Shown here: positions 46,236 through 55,170 of the stretch, in pieces
How the letters are laid out: every line of letters starts with the position of its first letter
How positions within the stretch are numbered: position 1 is the stretch's first letter
NCBI GenBank assembly: GCA_041753075.1
Contig: JBGSVE010000065.1
Coordinates: forward strand, 62,001-126,000
Direction: 5' to 3'
Length of the DNA: 64,000 nucleotides
Origin: UBA6163 sp041753075
GTDB lineage: Bacteria; Planctomycetota; Planctomycetia; Pirellulales; Pirellulaceae
Translations under genes and position numbers: made by a program
Notes under the pieces: model-generated
What the model was told of the DNA's origin: nothing
What the model saw: the letters and a program-made list of their open reading frames with translations, nothing else
The model's database searches: none

Positions 46236-48479
46236 GTGGCAAAGAAAGAGACAGTGGGGATCGATCAAACCGAACAGCAAACCCTTGGCGACCAGCAGGT
46301 TTCCGAGGATCTAAGTCTTCGTGCGACAACGCCACCAGCGATCTTGCCGGGGTATCGATTGGAGCGTTTCATTGGTTCGGGGACGTTCGGCCAAGTTTGG
46401 TATGGACGCAATCTGAATACCAGCCGCCCGGTGGCCGTCAAATTTTACCTCCATCGCGGCGGCGTGAATTGGTCGCTGCTGTCGCGGGAGGTAAAAAACT
46501 TGGTCCAGCTTTCCGCCGATCGGTCGGTGGTCCAGGTTCTCGATGTCGGTTGGGACGCCGAGCCACCGTACTATGTGATGGAGTATTTGCCGCGAGGATC
46601 GCTGGAAGATTTGCTGGTTTCGCGTGGGCGGCTGTCGATCGACGAAACGGTTCAAATGTTTCGCAAGCTCTGCGTGGGACTGAATCATTGCCACGGCAAA
46701 GGCGTTTTGCATTGTGATCTCAAGCCCGCCAATGTCTTGCTTGACGACGACTTTGATCCGCGATTGGCTGATTTCGGTCAAAGTCGCATGTCCAGCGACC
46801 AATCACCATCGCTGGGGACGTTGTTTTACATGGCACCGGAGCAAGCCAACATCGATGCTGTGCCCGATGCTCGCTGGGATGTTTATGCGCTGGGCGTGAT
46901 TTTATATCGAATGTTGACCGGCAAAGTGCCCCATCGCAATCAGCCGCTGATCGAAAAAATCGACACCGCCGGCACTCTGGGTAAACGGTTGGAACATTAC
47001 CGTGACGCAATTCTGCGCGATGATGTTCCTCAAGAGCATCGAATGCGACGCGGTGTTGATCGGCTGTTGGGCGCGATTGTCGATCGATGTCTAGCGCCGG
47101 AACCGGCGAAGCGATACGCCAATGTCCAGCAAGTGCTGGCCGCGCTCGACCAGCGCGATGATTATCGTAGTCGCCAACCGTTGATGCTGTTGGGCATTGT
47201 GGGGCCGCTGTTGTTATTGGCGGCGACGAGCATTTTTGCGGCGCGAAGCATTACCGGTGCCAGCAAGAATGCAACCGAAGCGCTGCGCACCGAAGCTCGC
47301 GGCAGCAATCAATTGGCCGCCAGGTTTGCCGCGAGAACTCTCGAAAACGAGTTGCAGCAATACTTCGTCGCAATTAGCCGCGAGGCGTCATCATCAACGA
47401 TGAGGACCACCTTGGCCACGGCTCTTGAGTCACCCGAGTTGACGGCGCTGCGCAGTAAAGTCATTGAAAAAAACGAAGGCGATGTTGCGAACTCTCGAAA
47501 CGATTTTCTTGCCAATCCCGAGCGTGTGGCACTGGACAATTGGCTGCGCGATCGTTTGGCTTTATACACCACGGATACCAGCGGCGGGCGTCCACGTTTA
47601 GCAACGATGTTCATTATGGATACCCGCGGCACGATTGTCGGAATTGCGTACGACGAACCGGTCACGCAGGACAAGAATAGCGCCGGCAAGAACTTTGCTT
47701 ATCGAACTTACTTCCACGGCGGAGCGAATGAATTTCCGTCGAGCACACCGATCGAAGCAATCAAGCCACTGGATTCGCCGCGCTTGTCATCGGCATTTCC
47801 CAGCACCGCGACCGGTATGTGGAAGGTTGCCTTTAGCACGCCAATTTATCTTTATCCAGCCAGTACCGATGACGAAGAACGCGAAGTCGTCGGTGTGTTT
47901 GTCGCGACCACGAATCTGGGTGATTTCGAGTTGCTGCGCGGCGACGAAAAAAGCGATCAAGTCGCAGTCGTGATCGATGCGCGAACGGGACCGTTGCGCG
48001 GTACCGTGTTGCAACATCCGCTGATGGACAGTCGCCGCATTGCTGGTGAAGCGATGGCTGGCGAGCGATTTCAAGTTCCCAGCGAACTGCTCGATCGGCT
48101 CGTCGCTGGCAACGACGTTGATTACGCTGACCCGCTTGCCCAGGCCGGTGATGGTTTGGCGTTTGCCGGCTCATGGCTTGCCGCCGTTGCCCCCGTTGCG
48201 CTGCCCCAGGCCGACGATGTCGTGACTCCCGGCGGCGACACAATGGCAAACACCGACATGTTGGTGCTTGTTCAGTATCGTTTGGCAAAAGTATTCGAGC
48301 CGGTCGGGCGAATGAAACGTCAACTATTGGTCGAGGGGGCGCTGGCGATGTTGTCCGTCGTGCTGGTCACATTCTTAATGTGGTATTTTGTCAACCGTGT
48401 CACCGGGCGAACCGAACACAATGATGCACCGGAAGAGTCGTCGCTGCCTAGCCATGCCGCCACCATCGAATTGAAGTAA
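46236..48479 (+). CDS. Transmembrane Ser/Thr protein kinase with extracellular Cache-like sensor
   Basis: 747 aa from GTG 46236. The kinase domain (about 40-310) has GSGTFGQVW (47-55), the Lys of VAVKFY (69), HCDLKPANVLL in place of HRD (about 159), DFG (179-181) and APE (200-202). A membrane helix (about 315-336) leads to an extracytoplasmic region of about 350 residues with the style of a dCache domain (MFIMDTRGTIVGIAYDEPVT), then a second helix (about 696-720) and a short tail. It would sense an external ligand and phosphorylate cytoplasmic targets. Confidence 0.9.
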   Translation: MAKKETVGIDQTEQQTLGDQQVSEDLSLRATTPPAILPGYRLERFIGSGTFGQVWYGRNLNTSRPVAVKFYLHRGGVNWSLLSREVKNLVQLSADRSVVQVLDVGWDAEPPYYVMEYLPRGSLEDLLVSRGRLSIDETVQMFRKLCVGLNHCHGKGVLHCDLKPANVLLDDDFDPRLADFGQSRMSSDQSPSLGTLFYMAPEQANIDAVPDARWDVYALGVILYRMLTGKVPHRNQPLIEKIDTAGTLGKRLEHYRDAILRDDVPQEHRMRRGVDRLLGAIVDRCLAPEPAKRYANVQQVLAALDQRDDYRSRQPLMLLGIVGPLLLLAATSIFAARSITGASKNATEALRTEARGSNQLAARFAARTLENELQQYFVAISREASSSTMRTTLATALESPELTALRSKVIEKNEGDVANSRNDFLANPERVALDNWLRDRLALYTTDTSGGRPRLATMFIMDTRGTIVGIAYDEPVTQDKNSAGKNFAYRTYFHGGANEFPSSTPIEAIKPLDSPRLSSAFPSTATGMWKVAFSTPIYLYPASTDDEEREVVGVFVATTNLGDFELLRGDEKSDQVAVVIDARTGPLRGTVLQHPLMDSRRIAGEAMAGERFQVPSELLDRLVAGNDVDYADPLAQAGDGLAFAGSWLAAVAPVALPQADDVVTPGGDTMANTDMLVLVQYRLAKVFEPVGRMKRQLLVEGALAMLSVVLVTFLMWYFVNRVTGRTEHNDAPEESSLPSHAATIELK

Positions 48480-48480
48480 C

Positions 48481-48538
48481 AGTGTTCTACGACGCTCCGC
48501 CGTCGTCTATTTACGACGGCGGAGCGTCGTAGAATACT
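48481..48538. repeat. Palindromic repeat family 1, copy 5
   Basis: Near-perfect inverted repeat agtgttctacgacgctccgc with matching arm gcggagcgtcgtagaatact. It begins two bases after the kinase stop codon and may act as its terminator. Confidence 0.9.
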
Positions 48539-48569
48539 GCGCACGAAGCCGAAAACCCAACTTGTTTTT

Positions 48570-49402
48570 TTATCCAGCAGTCCGCCGCTGCCTAGTCGCG
48601 AATACCAATAAGCCGACAACCGTCACCGGAATAATTCCGTACAACATCGCGTTTAAACACAGGCCCAGTCTTGCGTCATTCGCCGCGTTGAGAATCAACT
48701 AGATCGTGTAAGCGGAATAGTAGCCGAGTAGCAGCAGGCCCTCGTCGCGCTAGATGATTCGACCGGTCAGCAGAATGGGCAAAGCAATGACGGCCACCGC
48801 GATCAGACCCGCAAGTCAAAACGGATTTCCTGCTCGTTGACCTCAAGAACCGACGGTGCAACGGTCGTCGCCAGTCCAAGCACGCCCATGAGGTTGAATA
48901 CGTTGCTACCGATGACATTGCCAACCGCGATGTCGCGTTCGCCTCGCATTCAATATCAAGATCACCAAGCCAACAATGATGAAGGCAAGATCTTCAATCA
49001 GCCGTGCCACCATGGGACGGCGGCTTAAATCGATGGCTGTATTCTTACTTTCGAGGCTCGCCGTCGCGGCGGTTACTTTGCGACTCAGAAAAATCTGGCC
49101 GATGATGTAGGCAATCAATCCCGCAGAAAGAATGTAGCCATCAGTCCGTCCGAATTTACCATCCAGCGCGATGACGTACACCGCAAACGACGTCAGGATG
49201 AGAAGCGGCAGATCGATACGAATTAATTGCGGTGCCACCACCAGCGGTACGATTACCGCCGATATACCGAGAATGAACAGCACATTGAAAATGTTGCTAC
49301 CAACGACGTTGCCCACACATAGGCTGGCGATGCACCACGCACCAACAACTCGGCAGCGACAATCATCGATACCAAACCGGTGACAAACAAAACTATCGAC
49401 AT
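48570..49402 (-). pseudogene. Decayed Na+/Ca2+ antiporter (CaxA/YrbG family)
   Basis: The original start is ATG 49402, overlapping the OleC-like stop. The first helix is readable (SIVLFVTGLVSMIVAAELLV), then the reading jumps to VGNVVGSNIFNVLFILGISA, losing about 40 residues. The second half has LAFIIVGLVILIL and then MRGERDIAVGNVIGSN in another frame, with another loss of about 45 residues. Further on there are in-frame TAG codons at 48750-48752 and 48699-48701. Both missing pieces would have held the GTSxPE alpha-repeat motifs that bind the ions. The gene is clearly dead. Confidence 0.85.
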
Positions 49403-51141
49403 AGCGTCGTCCAAATTCGTGGTTGCCGCTGAATCGCGGCAGCTAATTGTTCGCGAAAAATTTTGCTGTTATGGCGTATATCAACCGGCAAAGAGCGCGG
49501 ATGAATGCGAATGTCACTGATCCGCTGCGTCAAAGGATTTTGAGTCGCCATTTCCACCAGCTCTGAAACTAATTTTTTATGCGCGAATACTGATCGCGGC
49601 CGCTGCGCCGCAATGGGTTCGGCAACAATCACGGGCGTCTGCTCATTGAGTTGCCCGCAACCAACCAACGCACAACGATAGATCGACGGATGACCATTAA
49701 AAATGGCTTCGCACGGTATCGTGAACCAAGTTTTGTTGCCGGCAATCACGCGGTGGGCCTTGCGGCCACAAAACCAGAAACGATCTTCTTCGTCGATGTA
49801 TCCAACATCGCCCATGCGATGCCACGTCCGCTCGCCGTCACGCACTTTGTGGAGCGCGTTTTGGTCGGCACGGATGACGTATCGTTTCGTCACCATCGGG
49901 CCGCTGACCATCAGCTCGCCAATCTTGCCATTGGCCAGGGGCACCGTCTCATCTACTTGTTCAATCGGTCCATCGTCGATTGCGATCACGCGCCACAATA
50001 CGCCATCAAAGCGAGTTCCGACGCAAACGCCCTTGCCCTTGGCCGCCGCCGGACCGGTTTGAGTGATGACTTGTCGTGACTCAATGGACGCAATCGGCAA
50101 CGCTTCGGTCGCACCATACGGCGTGACGATGTCGGCATCGGCATGAACGATTGTGCGCAGCCGCGCGAGCGTCGACGCCGGCACCGGTGCACCGGCGGAT
50201 AGCACGCGACGCAGCGTTGGAAAATGGTTGTCCGTTTCTTCGCACCAAGAGACCACGCGGTGCCACAGCGCCGGCGAGCCAAACGCTTGGTCAATTTCCC
50301 ACTGCGTGACGGCCTCGTGAATGCGTCGCGGATTGACACTCGCTGGCCGCGTCGGGTCCATGTCGGGAATGATCGTTGTCACACCCATGACGTTGTCAAA
50401 CAAACCGAATAAGGGAAAGCACGCCAGGTCGCGAGTCCCTGGCCGGATATCGTATCGCTGGCGAATCAAATCGACTTGCGAGTTAAACGTGCCGTGCGTG
50501 TAAGCGACGCCTTTGGGTGGGCCAGTGCTGCCGGTTGTGAAAATGATCGCAGCGTCGGTATCGTCGCCGACGGGCGGTAGCGGAATCGTCTTCGCCGTGC
50601 CTAGTGCCGTGACCTGCGACAGCGTTTTGCCGCCCCAAAAGTAACGCCGACCGATGGTGACATTCCACTTCGCGCGGGCAAACCGGTGACGCAGCAATCG
50701 CACCACCGCCTGGGCCTTGGGAATGCCAACAAACCCGTCGGGTTCGGCTGCGGATAGACCATCAATCAAGTGGCTGCGCCCGATTCCGGGATCGACAAGC
50801 ACGACCACAACGCCGGCCTTGAGCAATGCGAACGCCAGGCGAATAAACATCGCTCCAAACGGCACCAGCATGACGATTCTCATGCCGGGTTTGATTCCCC
50901 AAGCAATCATGCCCCGCGAGATTGCGTCGGATTGGTCGTCGAGTTCTCTGAAAGTAGTGATCGCATACGATCGCAGGCCATCGCGACGGACCGGACCGCA
51001 GGGCTCGGCGATCGCAATCGCGCCGGGAACTCGTTTGGCCCATTGTGATAACCTTGCGGCAACGTTGCGGCCCACAACGCGATCGGCAAAGTCATGCTCG
51101 CAGATCGCTTTGTCGGATCGGGTCGACTCGTCAGCATTCAT
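49393..51141 (-). CDS. AMP-forming acyl ligase, OleC-like
   Basis: 582 aa ANL-superfamily enzyme. The AMP-binding P-loop is IIFTTGSTGPPKGVAYTHG, and the later blocks are PYGATEALP and GDVGYIDEEDRFWFCGRKAHR. FPLFGLFDNVMGVTTIIPDMD with PTRPASVNP is characteristic of OleC, the enzyme that makes beta-lactones from beta-hydroxy acids on the way to long-chain olefins. No oleA, oleB or oleD gene is nearby, so an ordinary fatty-acid ligase role is possible. ATG 51141 overlaps the preceding stop (ATGA). Confidence 0.8.
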   Translation of the reverse strand: MNADESTRSDKAICEHDFADRVVGRNVAARLSQWAKRVPGAIAIAEPCGPVRRDGLRSYAITTFRELDDQSDAISRGMIAWGIKPGMRIVMLVPFGAMFIRLAFALLKAGVVVVLVDPGIGRSHLIDGLSAAEPDGFVGIPKAQAVVRLLRHRFARAKWNVTIGRRYFWGGKTLSQVTALGTAKTIPLPPVGDDTDAAIIFTTGSTGPPKGVAYTHGTFNSQVDLIRQRYDIRPGTRDLACFPLFGLFDNVMGVTTIIPDMDPTRPASVNPRRIHEAVTQWEIDQAFGSPALWHRVVSWCEETDNHFPTLRRVLSAGAPVPASTLARLRTIVHADADIVTPYGATEALPIASIESRQVITQTGPAAAKGKGVCVGTRFDGVLWRVIAIDDGPIEQVDETVPLANGKIGELMVSGPMVTKRYVIRADQNALHKVRDGERTWHRMGDVGYIDEEDRFWFCGRKAHRVIAGNKTWFTIPCEAIFNGHPSIYRCALVGCGQLNEQTPVIVAEPIAAQRPRSVFAHKKLVSELVEMATQNPLTQRISDIRIHPRSLPVDIRHNSKIFREQLAAAIQRQPRIWTTLCR

Positions 51142-52016
51142 GCCAACACCGCCGCGATCATTTTCTCGGCCAAATTAAATGCGAAGCATGATTGGGCACC
51201 TTTCCAGCCCGGCACGCCGTTGACCTCGACGACAAGCGGTGGCCCATCGTCGTTGTCAAGCAAGTCGATCGATCCGATGCTCAGCTCCATTCTTGCGGCG
51301 ATGTTTTTCGCCAGCAAAATCTGCTCCGGCGGCAATTCAATCGCGTCACACTTGCCACCGTTGGCGACGTTGGTCCGAAACCCAGTGGTTGCACTTCGCC
51401 GGACCCCGAACACTTCATCGCCAATTACCAGCAGCCGCGTATCGTGTCCGCCCGGTGGGATGAATCGTTGGACGTAAAGCACACTGGACAATTGTTGCAA
51501 AGTCGAGAACGTTGTCCAAGCCAATTGTTCATCGCGCACACGCATGACGCCGCGTCCTTCGCCACCAAAAATCGGCTTAACGACAACATCGCCGCCGAGT
51601 GACGCAAACGCCCGCATCGCCTCGCCGCGAGATTGCACGATGATCGTTTCGGGCACGGGCAAATCGAGTGACGCAACCACCGCCAACGTCGCATATTTGT
51701 CGATCGCCAACTCCAGCGTCTGCGGTGAATTCACGATCCGAACGCCCGCCGCAATCGATGCGTGCAGCGTTGCCAAGCGAAACAAAATTTGCTCCATCGA
51801 TCCCATCGGCATCGTACGACAGAGCACCGCAGCGAAGTCCGCGAGTTCGCCTGCTGAGCTTGTGACACAGTGCCGACCGTGATGATCAATTCGCGCGGTC
51901 AAAGTCTCGTAATCGGCGTATTGCAAATCACGTCCGTGCTTAGTCGCGGCGGTGCGTAATTGGTCTGCGTGCCAACCATCCGCGGGGCCCAGCGCGAGCA
52001 GAGGTCGTGGGCTCAT
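51138..52016 (-). CDS. RimK-like ATP-grasp ligase (MptN-like, H4MPT side chain)
   Basis: 292 aa from ATG 52016, which overlaps the mch stop (ATGA). Conserved parts are RIVNSPQTLELAIDKYATLAVV, VVVKPIFGGEGRGVMRVRD, and the metal strand GSIDLLDNDDGPPLVVEVNG. RimK-type ligases add glutamate to acceptors; MptN adds it to tetrahydromethanopterin. Position directly after mch makes this role likely. Confidence 0.8.
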   Translation of the reverse strand: MSPRPLLALGPADGWHADQLRTAATKHGRDLQYADYETLTARIDHHGRHCVTSSAGELADFAAVLCRTMPMGSMEQILFRLATLHASIAAGVRIVNSPQTLELAIDKYATLAVVASLDLPVPETIIVQSRGEAMRAFASLGGDVVVKPIFGGEGRGVMRVRDEQLAWTTFSTLQQLSSVLYVQRFIPPGGHDTRLLVIGDEVFGVRRSATTGFRTNVANGGKCDAIELPPEQILLAKNIAARMELSIGSIDLLDNDDGPPLVVEVNGVPGWKGAQSCFAFNLAEKMIAAVLA

Positions 52017-52966
52017 GCGTAAAACGATTGCCGCAAGACCGTCGAATTGAGCGAACCAAATCGACGCGCAATACCAGTTCGTCGATTGATCATCGTGACC
52101 ACGGCCGGGCTGAACAACAGCGGATCGACCTTGTAAAAGTCGTAATCGTAATCTTTGAAAATCGCCGCGAAGGGACGACCATAATCGCGCGACGTTTCGC
52201 TCGGAACTTTGTTTGCAACCGCGTCGACAGCCGTTTGATCGCAATCGACCCACAGCGTCACGCGACCGCCATACAGAATCGCATCATTGGTGCGACCGAT
52301 TCCGGTGATCACGTCGCTCGGTTTTGCCGGTGGCGGCAGTGGCGCACAGCCAATTGCCGAGTAAACGCTCGCGACATCAAACTCCAACGCATGCAACTTG
52401 TGCATCGCCGTCTCGATACTGCGGGCGACGACTTGAATCGATCCAACAAGGCTACCCGAGGGTGCGACCGCGACGGCGACTTGCGACGGTTCAAGCGAAG
52501 TTTCGGTGGCGATCATGTCAATCACCGGCGGGGGCGGCAACTCGGTCGCTTCAAGCACACCGGCGATGACCGGCGATGGTTCATGCAACGACAATTCTTT
52601 GAGCATCTGCTCGCAACCACGAGTCATTCGCATCGGACCGCTGCCCATCGCGAAGTATTTGTCCAGCGTCACCGGCCAACCCGCATACTGGCCACCCAAG
52701 CACGCCTTCAGCGGATTGTCGGTTCGCACCATCACGCCACAATCGACCGCCATCGTCTCGGCATTCTCGCTGCAGATTGAAACCTCCGCATTGTCACCCA
52801 AACAAACTCGCGCCACCATCAACCCGGCTGCGATGGAACCGGCGACGTTGATGCCGGCATCGATCACCAACGTGCCGGCGATCCGGTGCGGCATGATGCC
52901 CAACCGCGTAGCGTTGTCGCTCATCGATTCAAGCAAACGATAGCTTGCTAAATTCAACATCTCCAT
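52013..52966 (-). CDS. mch: Methenyltetrahydromethanopterin cyclohydrolase
   Basis: 317 aa from ATG 52966, which overlaps the previous stop (TGATG); ATG 52960 is possible. Family blocks are NAETMAVDCGVMVRTDN, FAMGSGPMRMTRG, IGRTNDAILYGGRVTL and DYDFYKVDPLLFSPAVV. Mch opens the ring of methenyl-H4MPT to formyl-H4MPT in the C1 pathway that oxidises formaldehyde. Planctomycetes are among the few bacteria that have it. The matching cofactor genes (mfnD-like, mfnF-like) are 38 kb away in this window. Confidence 0.93.
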   Translation of the reverse strand: MEMLNLASYRLLESMSDNATRLGIMPHRIAGTLVIDAGINVAGSIAAGLMVARVCLGDNAEVSICSENAETMAVDCGVMVRTDNPLKACLGGQYAGWPVTLDKYFAMGSGPMRMTRGCEQMLKELSLHEPSPVIAGVLEATELPPPPVIDMIATETSLEPSQVAVAVAPSGSLVGSIQVVARSIETAMHKLHALEFDVASVYSAIGCAPLPPPAKPSDVITGIGRTNDAILYGGRVTLWVDCDQTAVDAVANKVPSETSRDYGRPFAAIFKDYDYDFYKVDPLLFSPAVVTMINRRTGIARRFGSLNSTVLRQSFYA

Positions 52967-54399
52967 CAGATCATCGCTTGCTTTTCGGCGGTCAATCGTT
53001 GATCGACCTCGTTGCTGACAATCACGCCATAATTGATCGCACCGAGCCAACCGCTCATGATGATACCGACGCTGCCGGCGTGGTACATGCCTTCGACTTG
53101 TTGCGGCAACGATCGGGATACGGCCAGGCCTTCAAACTTGGTTCCAAAGCTGGCCCCCAGTTGATGCCGGGTGTAATGATTAAACGTTCGCGGCGTCGCG
53201 GCTTCGACCCATTCGATTTTGTTTCTTGCATCCGGCACATACTTTTCTAACGAATCAATCGTCGTGTCGATTAATTCTTGTTTGCTCGCTTCGTATTCTT
53301 CGTCAGAAAGACTCGACCAATCTTCCCAGCGGGCGTTCGTGCTACTGACCACTGCGTGTCGTCGTTTCTTGCCCGGGCGAGTGCGAGGGTAGTAGAAGCT
53401 AAACGTGCGACTGGTGATGTCGCGGCTGAGCAACAGATCGGTGCGAAATACCGGAGCAGTGCTGGTGAACAGCAAGTCGCCGGTTGACTCGTCAATCTCG
53501 ACCTCCGGTTTCATCGCCATGTAAACCTGCGTGCTGCTGTTGTTCAAGCGAACCGCCTCGGTCTGTTCAATGAAGTCCGCTGAAACCGCCTCGCTGCCTA
53601 GCAGGTCCAACACCGTGGTTCGCAGGTTGGCATTGCTGACAACGGCGCGACAACTAATTTCGCGGCCATCAACGACAACCGCATGAACGCGACCATCAAG
53701 GACTTTGATTTGATCGACACCACAGCGAATTCGTATGTCGACGTGGTTGGCTTCGAGTTCCTGTTTCATACGCGACACCAAATCATCAGTGCCGCCTTCG
53801 TAAATGAACACACCCTTGCTCATGAAGTTGCTGAAGACAATGCCGTATGTGATGGCCGGGTCTTCGAGTGTCGATCCGTTGGCGTAGGTGATCGGCTCCA
53901 TCAACAAGCGAATCACATCTTCGCGACCCGGAAAGAAACGATCGAACAATTGCCTCGTCGTGGTCGATTGATCGTCGTAAAAATTCATTCCCCGCGCGGT
54001 GTCAAAAAAGCCATTGACCGCCGCGGGTTCGATTCCGAATTGCGTCGTCAATAACTGCGTGAAATCTTCTCGGTTGAACGTCGTGGTCAACGAAAACATC
54101 GGGTTGTCGAATCGAATGTTTTCAAGTTGCACGATGCGATCAGCAATGTCGCTGTTCCAATATCGCCGACACGACTTAATCATGCCATGCGGAAATCCGT
54201 GAAGCGAGACATCGAAAATATGGCCGCCTGGACGCAAGAACCAAGTCGCTAAACCGCCAAGCTTGTAGTGTTGTTCGAGCAATAGCACGCGATGGCCGGC
54301 ACGCCCCAAAATGTTCGCGCTGGTCATTCCGGCCAAGCCGCTGCCGATCACCACAACGTCGTATTGGTCATCAATGTCTTTGAGAAAATCCTTGGGCAT
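52966..54399 (-). CDS. CrtI-like FAD-dependent oxidoreductase (phytoene desaturase family)
   Basis: 477 aa from ATG 54399 (MPKDFLKDIDDQYD); an upstream TTG at 54462 adds 21 residues that look non-coding. The N-terminal Rossmann motif VVVIGSGLAGMTSANILG is followed by LLLEQHYKLGGLA, and the C-terminal FAD motif has YHAGSVGIIMSGWLGAINYG. Members desaturate, saturate or isomerise carotenoids, retinoids and related lipids. Operon with mch; the substrate is unknown. Confidence 0.85.
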   Translation of the reverse strand: MPKDFLKDIDDQYDVVVIGSGLAGMTSANILGRAGHRVLLLEQHYKLGGLATWFLRPGGHIFDVSLHGFPHGMIKSCRRYWNSDIADRIVQLENIRFDNPMFSLTTTFNREDFTQLLTTQFGIEPAAVNGFFDTARGMNFYDDQSTTTRQLFDRFFPGREDVIRLLMEPITYANGSTLEDPAITYGIVFSNFMSKGVFIYEGGTDDLVSRMKQELEANHVDIRIRCGVDQIKVLDGRVHAVVVDGREISCRAVVSNANLRTTVLDLLGSEAVSADFIEQTEAVRLNNSSTQVYMAMKPEVEIDESTGDLLFTSTAPVFRTDLLLSRDITSRTFSFYYPRTRPGKKRRHAVVSSTNARWEDWSSLSDEEYEASKQELIDTTIDSLEKYVPDARNKIEWVEAATPRTFNHYTRHQLGASFGTKFEGLAVSRSLPQQVEGMYHAGSVGIIMSGWLGAINYGVIVSNEVDQRLTAEKQAMI

Positions 54400-54528
54400 C
54401 CGAAATCCGCAAATTTCCGCCGTGGCGGATGGGTTCAAAAAGTTTAGTGTTTGAGCAATCAATAAACGAAAGTTGCCCGATAGTTTAGCAGTCCGGCAAA
54501 CCTTCGACGATTGGCCAATCCGCCAGCA

Positions 54529-55170
54529 TCAAAGTGGCCCGACGTCCGGTTGCAATTCGGCAAAGACGCCAAAAATGTCGGTTTCGGGTGCCCGATCTCC
54601 ATATAACAGCAATGATCCTCCGGAAAAATGACGCTCGTCAAAAATTCGCAAACTTTGCCCCGCAGGGACGACTACCGTTTGTTTTCCAATGCCGGTACTG
54701 ACCAGCGAATGCGAACCCCGAAACACGTCGCGAATCTCATCGGCCAAAACCGTGCCGCTGCGTCCGGTGACGCCTTCATGGCGGACGATCACCGACATCC
54801 GCCACCGATCATCACGCGGGTCTTTCATCACCCGCACCGTGACAATCGATTCGCCCTCGAGCAAAGCCTGAGCGGAGAACCACTCGGGCTTATTGGTCGC
54901 GTGCAACCACACGGCGCTGTATGCCACGCGATACCGCTGCTTGAGCGGAACACGAACTCGGGCTTGCCAAACAAGCGGCTCATCGCTGGCGATCCGCACG
55001 GCGGCGACTTCGCCGGTGGAGCTCGGTTCCAGATATCCAACCTCGGCCCGCAACAGACGTAGTGCTGCCTCCGCAGCCACGCGCCGCTGGTAATTGAGCA
55101 CGAAACCAAGCGACAACGCGACCAGCGTAACGACCAAGAACATCCGGCGCAGTGAAATTTGCCACATCAT
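54529..55170 (-). CDS. Membrane-anchored protein of unknown function
   Basis: 213 aa. It starts MMWQISLRRMFLVVTLVALS, a planctomycete-type RRMxLxVT helix, followed by a soluble beta-rich part. ATG 55170, or 55167, overlaps the stop of the upstream dehydrogenase. I recognise no enzyme motif. The product is probably a periplasmic or cytoplasmic-face anchored protein. Confidence 0.75.
   Translation of the reverse strand: MMWQISLRRMFLVVTLVALSLGFVLNYQRRVAAEAALRLLRAEVGYLEPSSTGEVAAVRIASDEPLVWQARVRVPLKQRYRVAYSAVWLHATNKPEWFSAQALLEGESIVTVRVMKDPRDDRWRMSVIVRHEGVTGRSGTVLADEIRDVFRGSHSLVSTGIGKQTVVVPAGQSLRIFDERHFSGGSLLLYGDRAPETDIFGVFAELQPDVGPL

Noticed and set aside
48906..49316. 136-codon frame as an intact small membrane protein
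   Set aside because: Its ends are deletion and frameshift junctions of the antiporter; the conserved parts continue in other frames on both sides.
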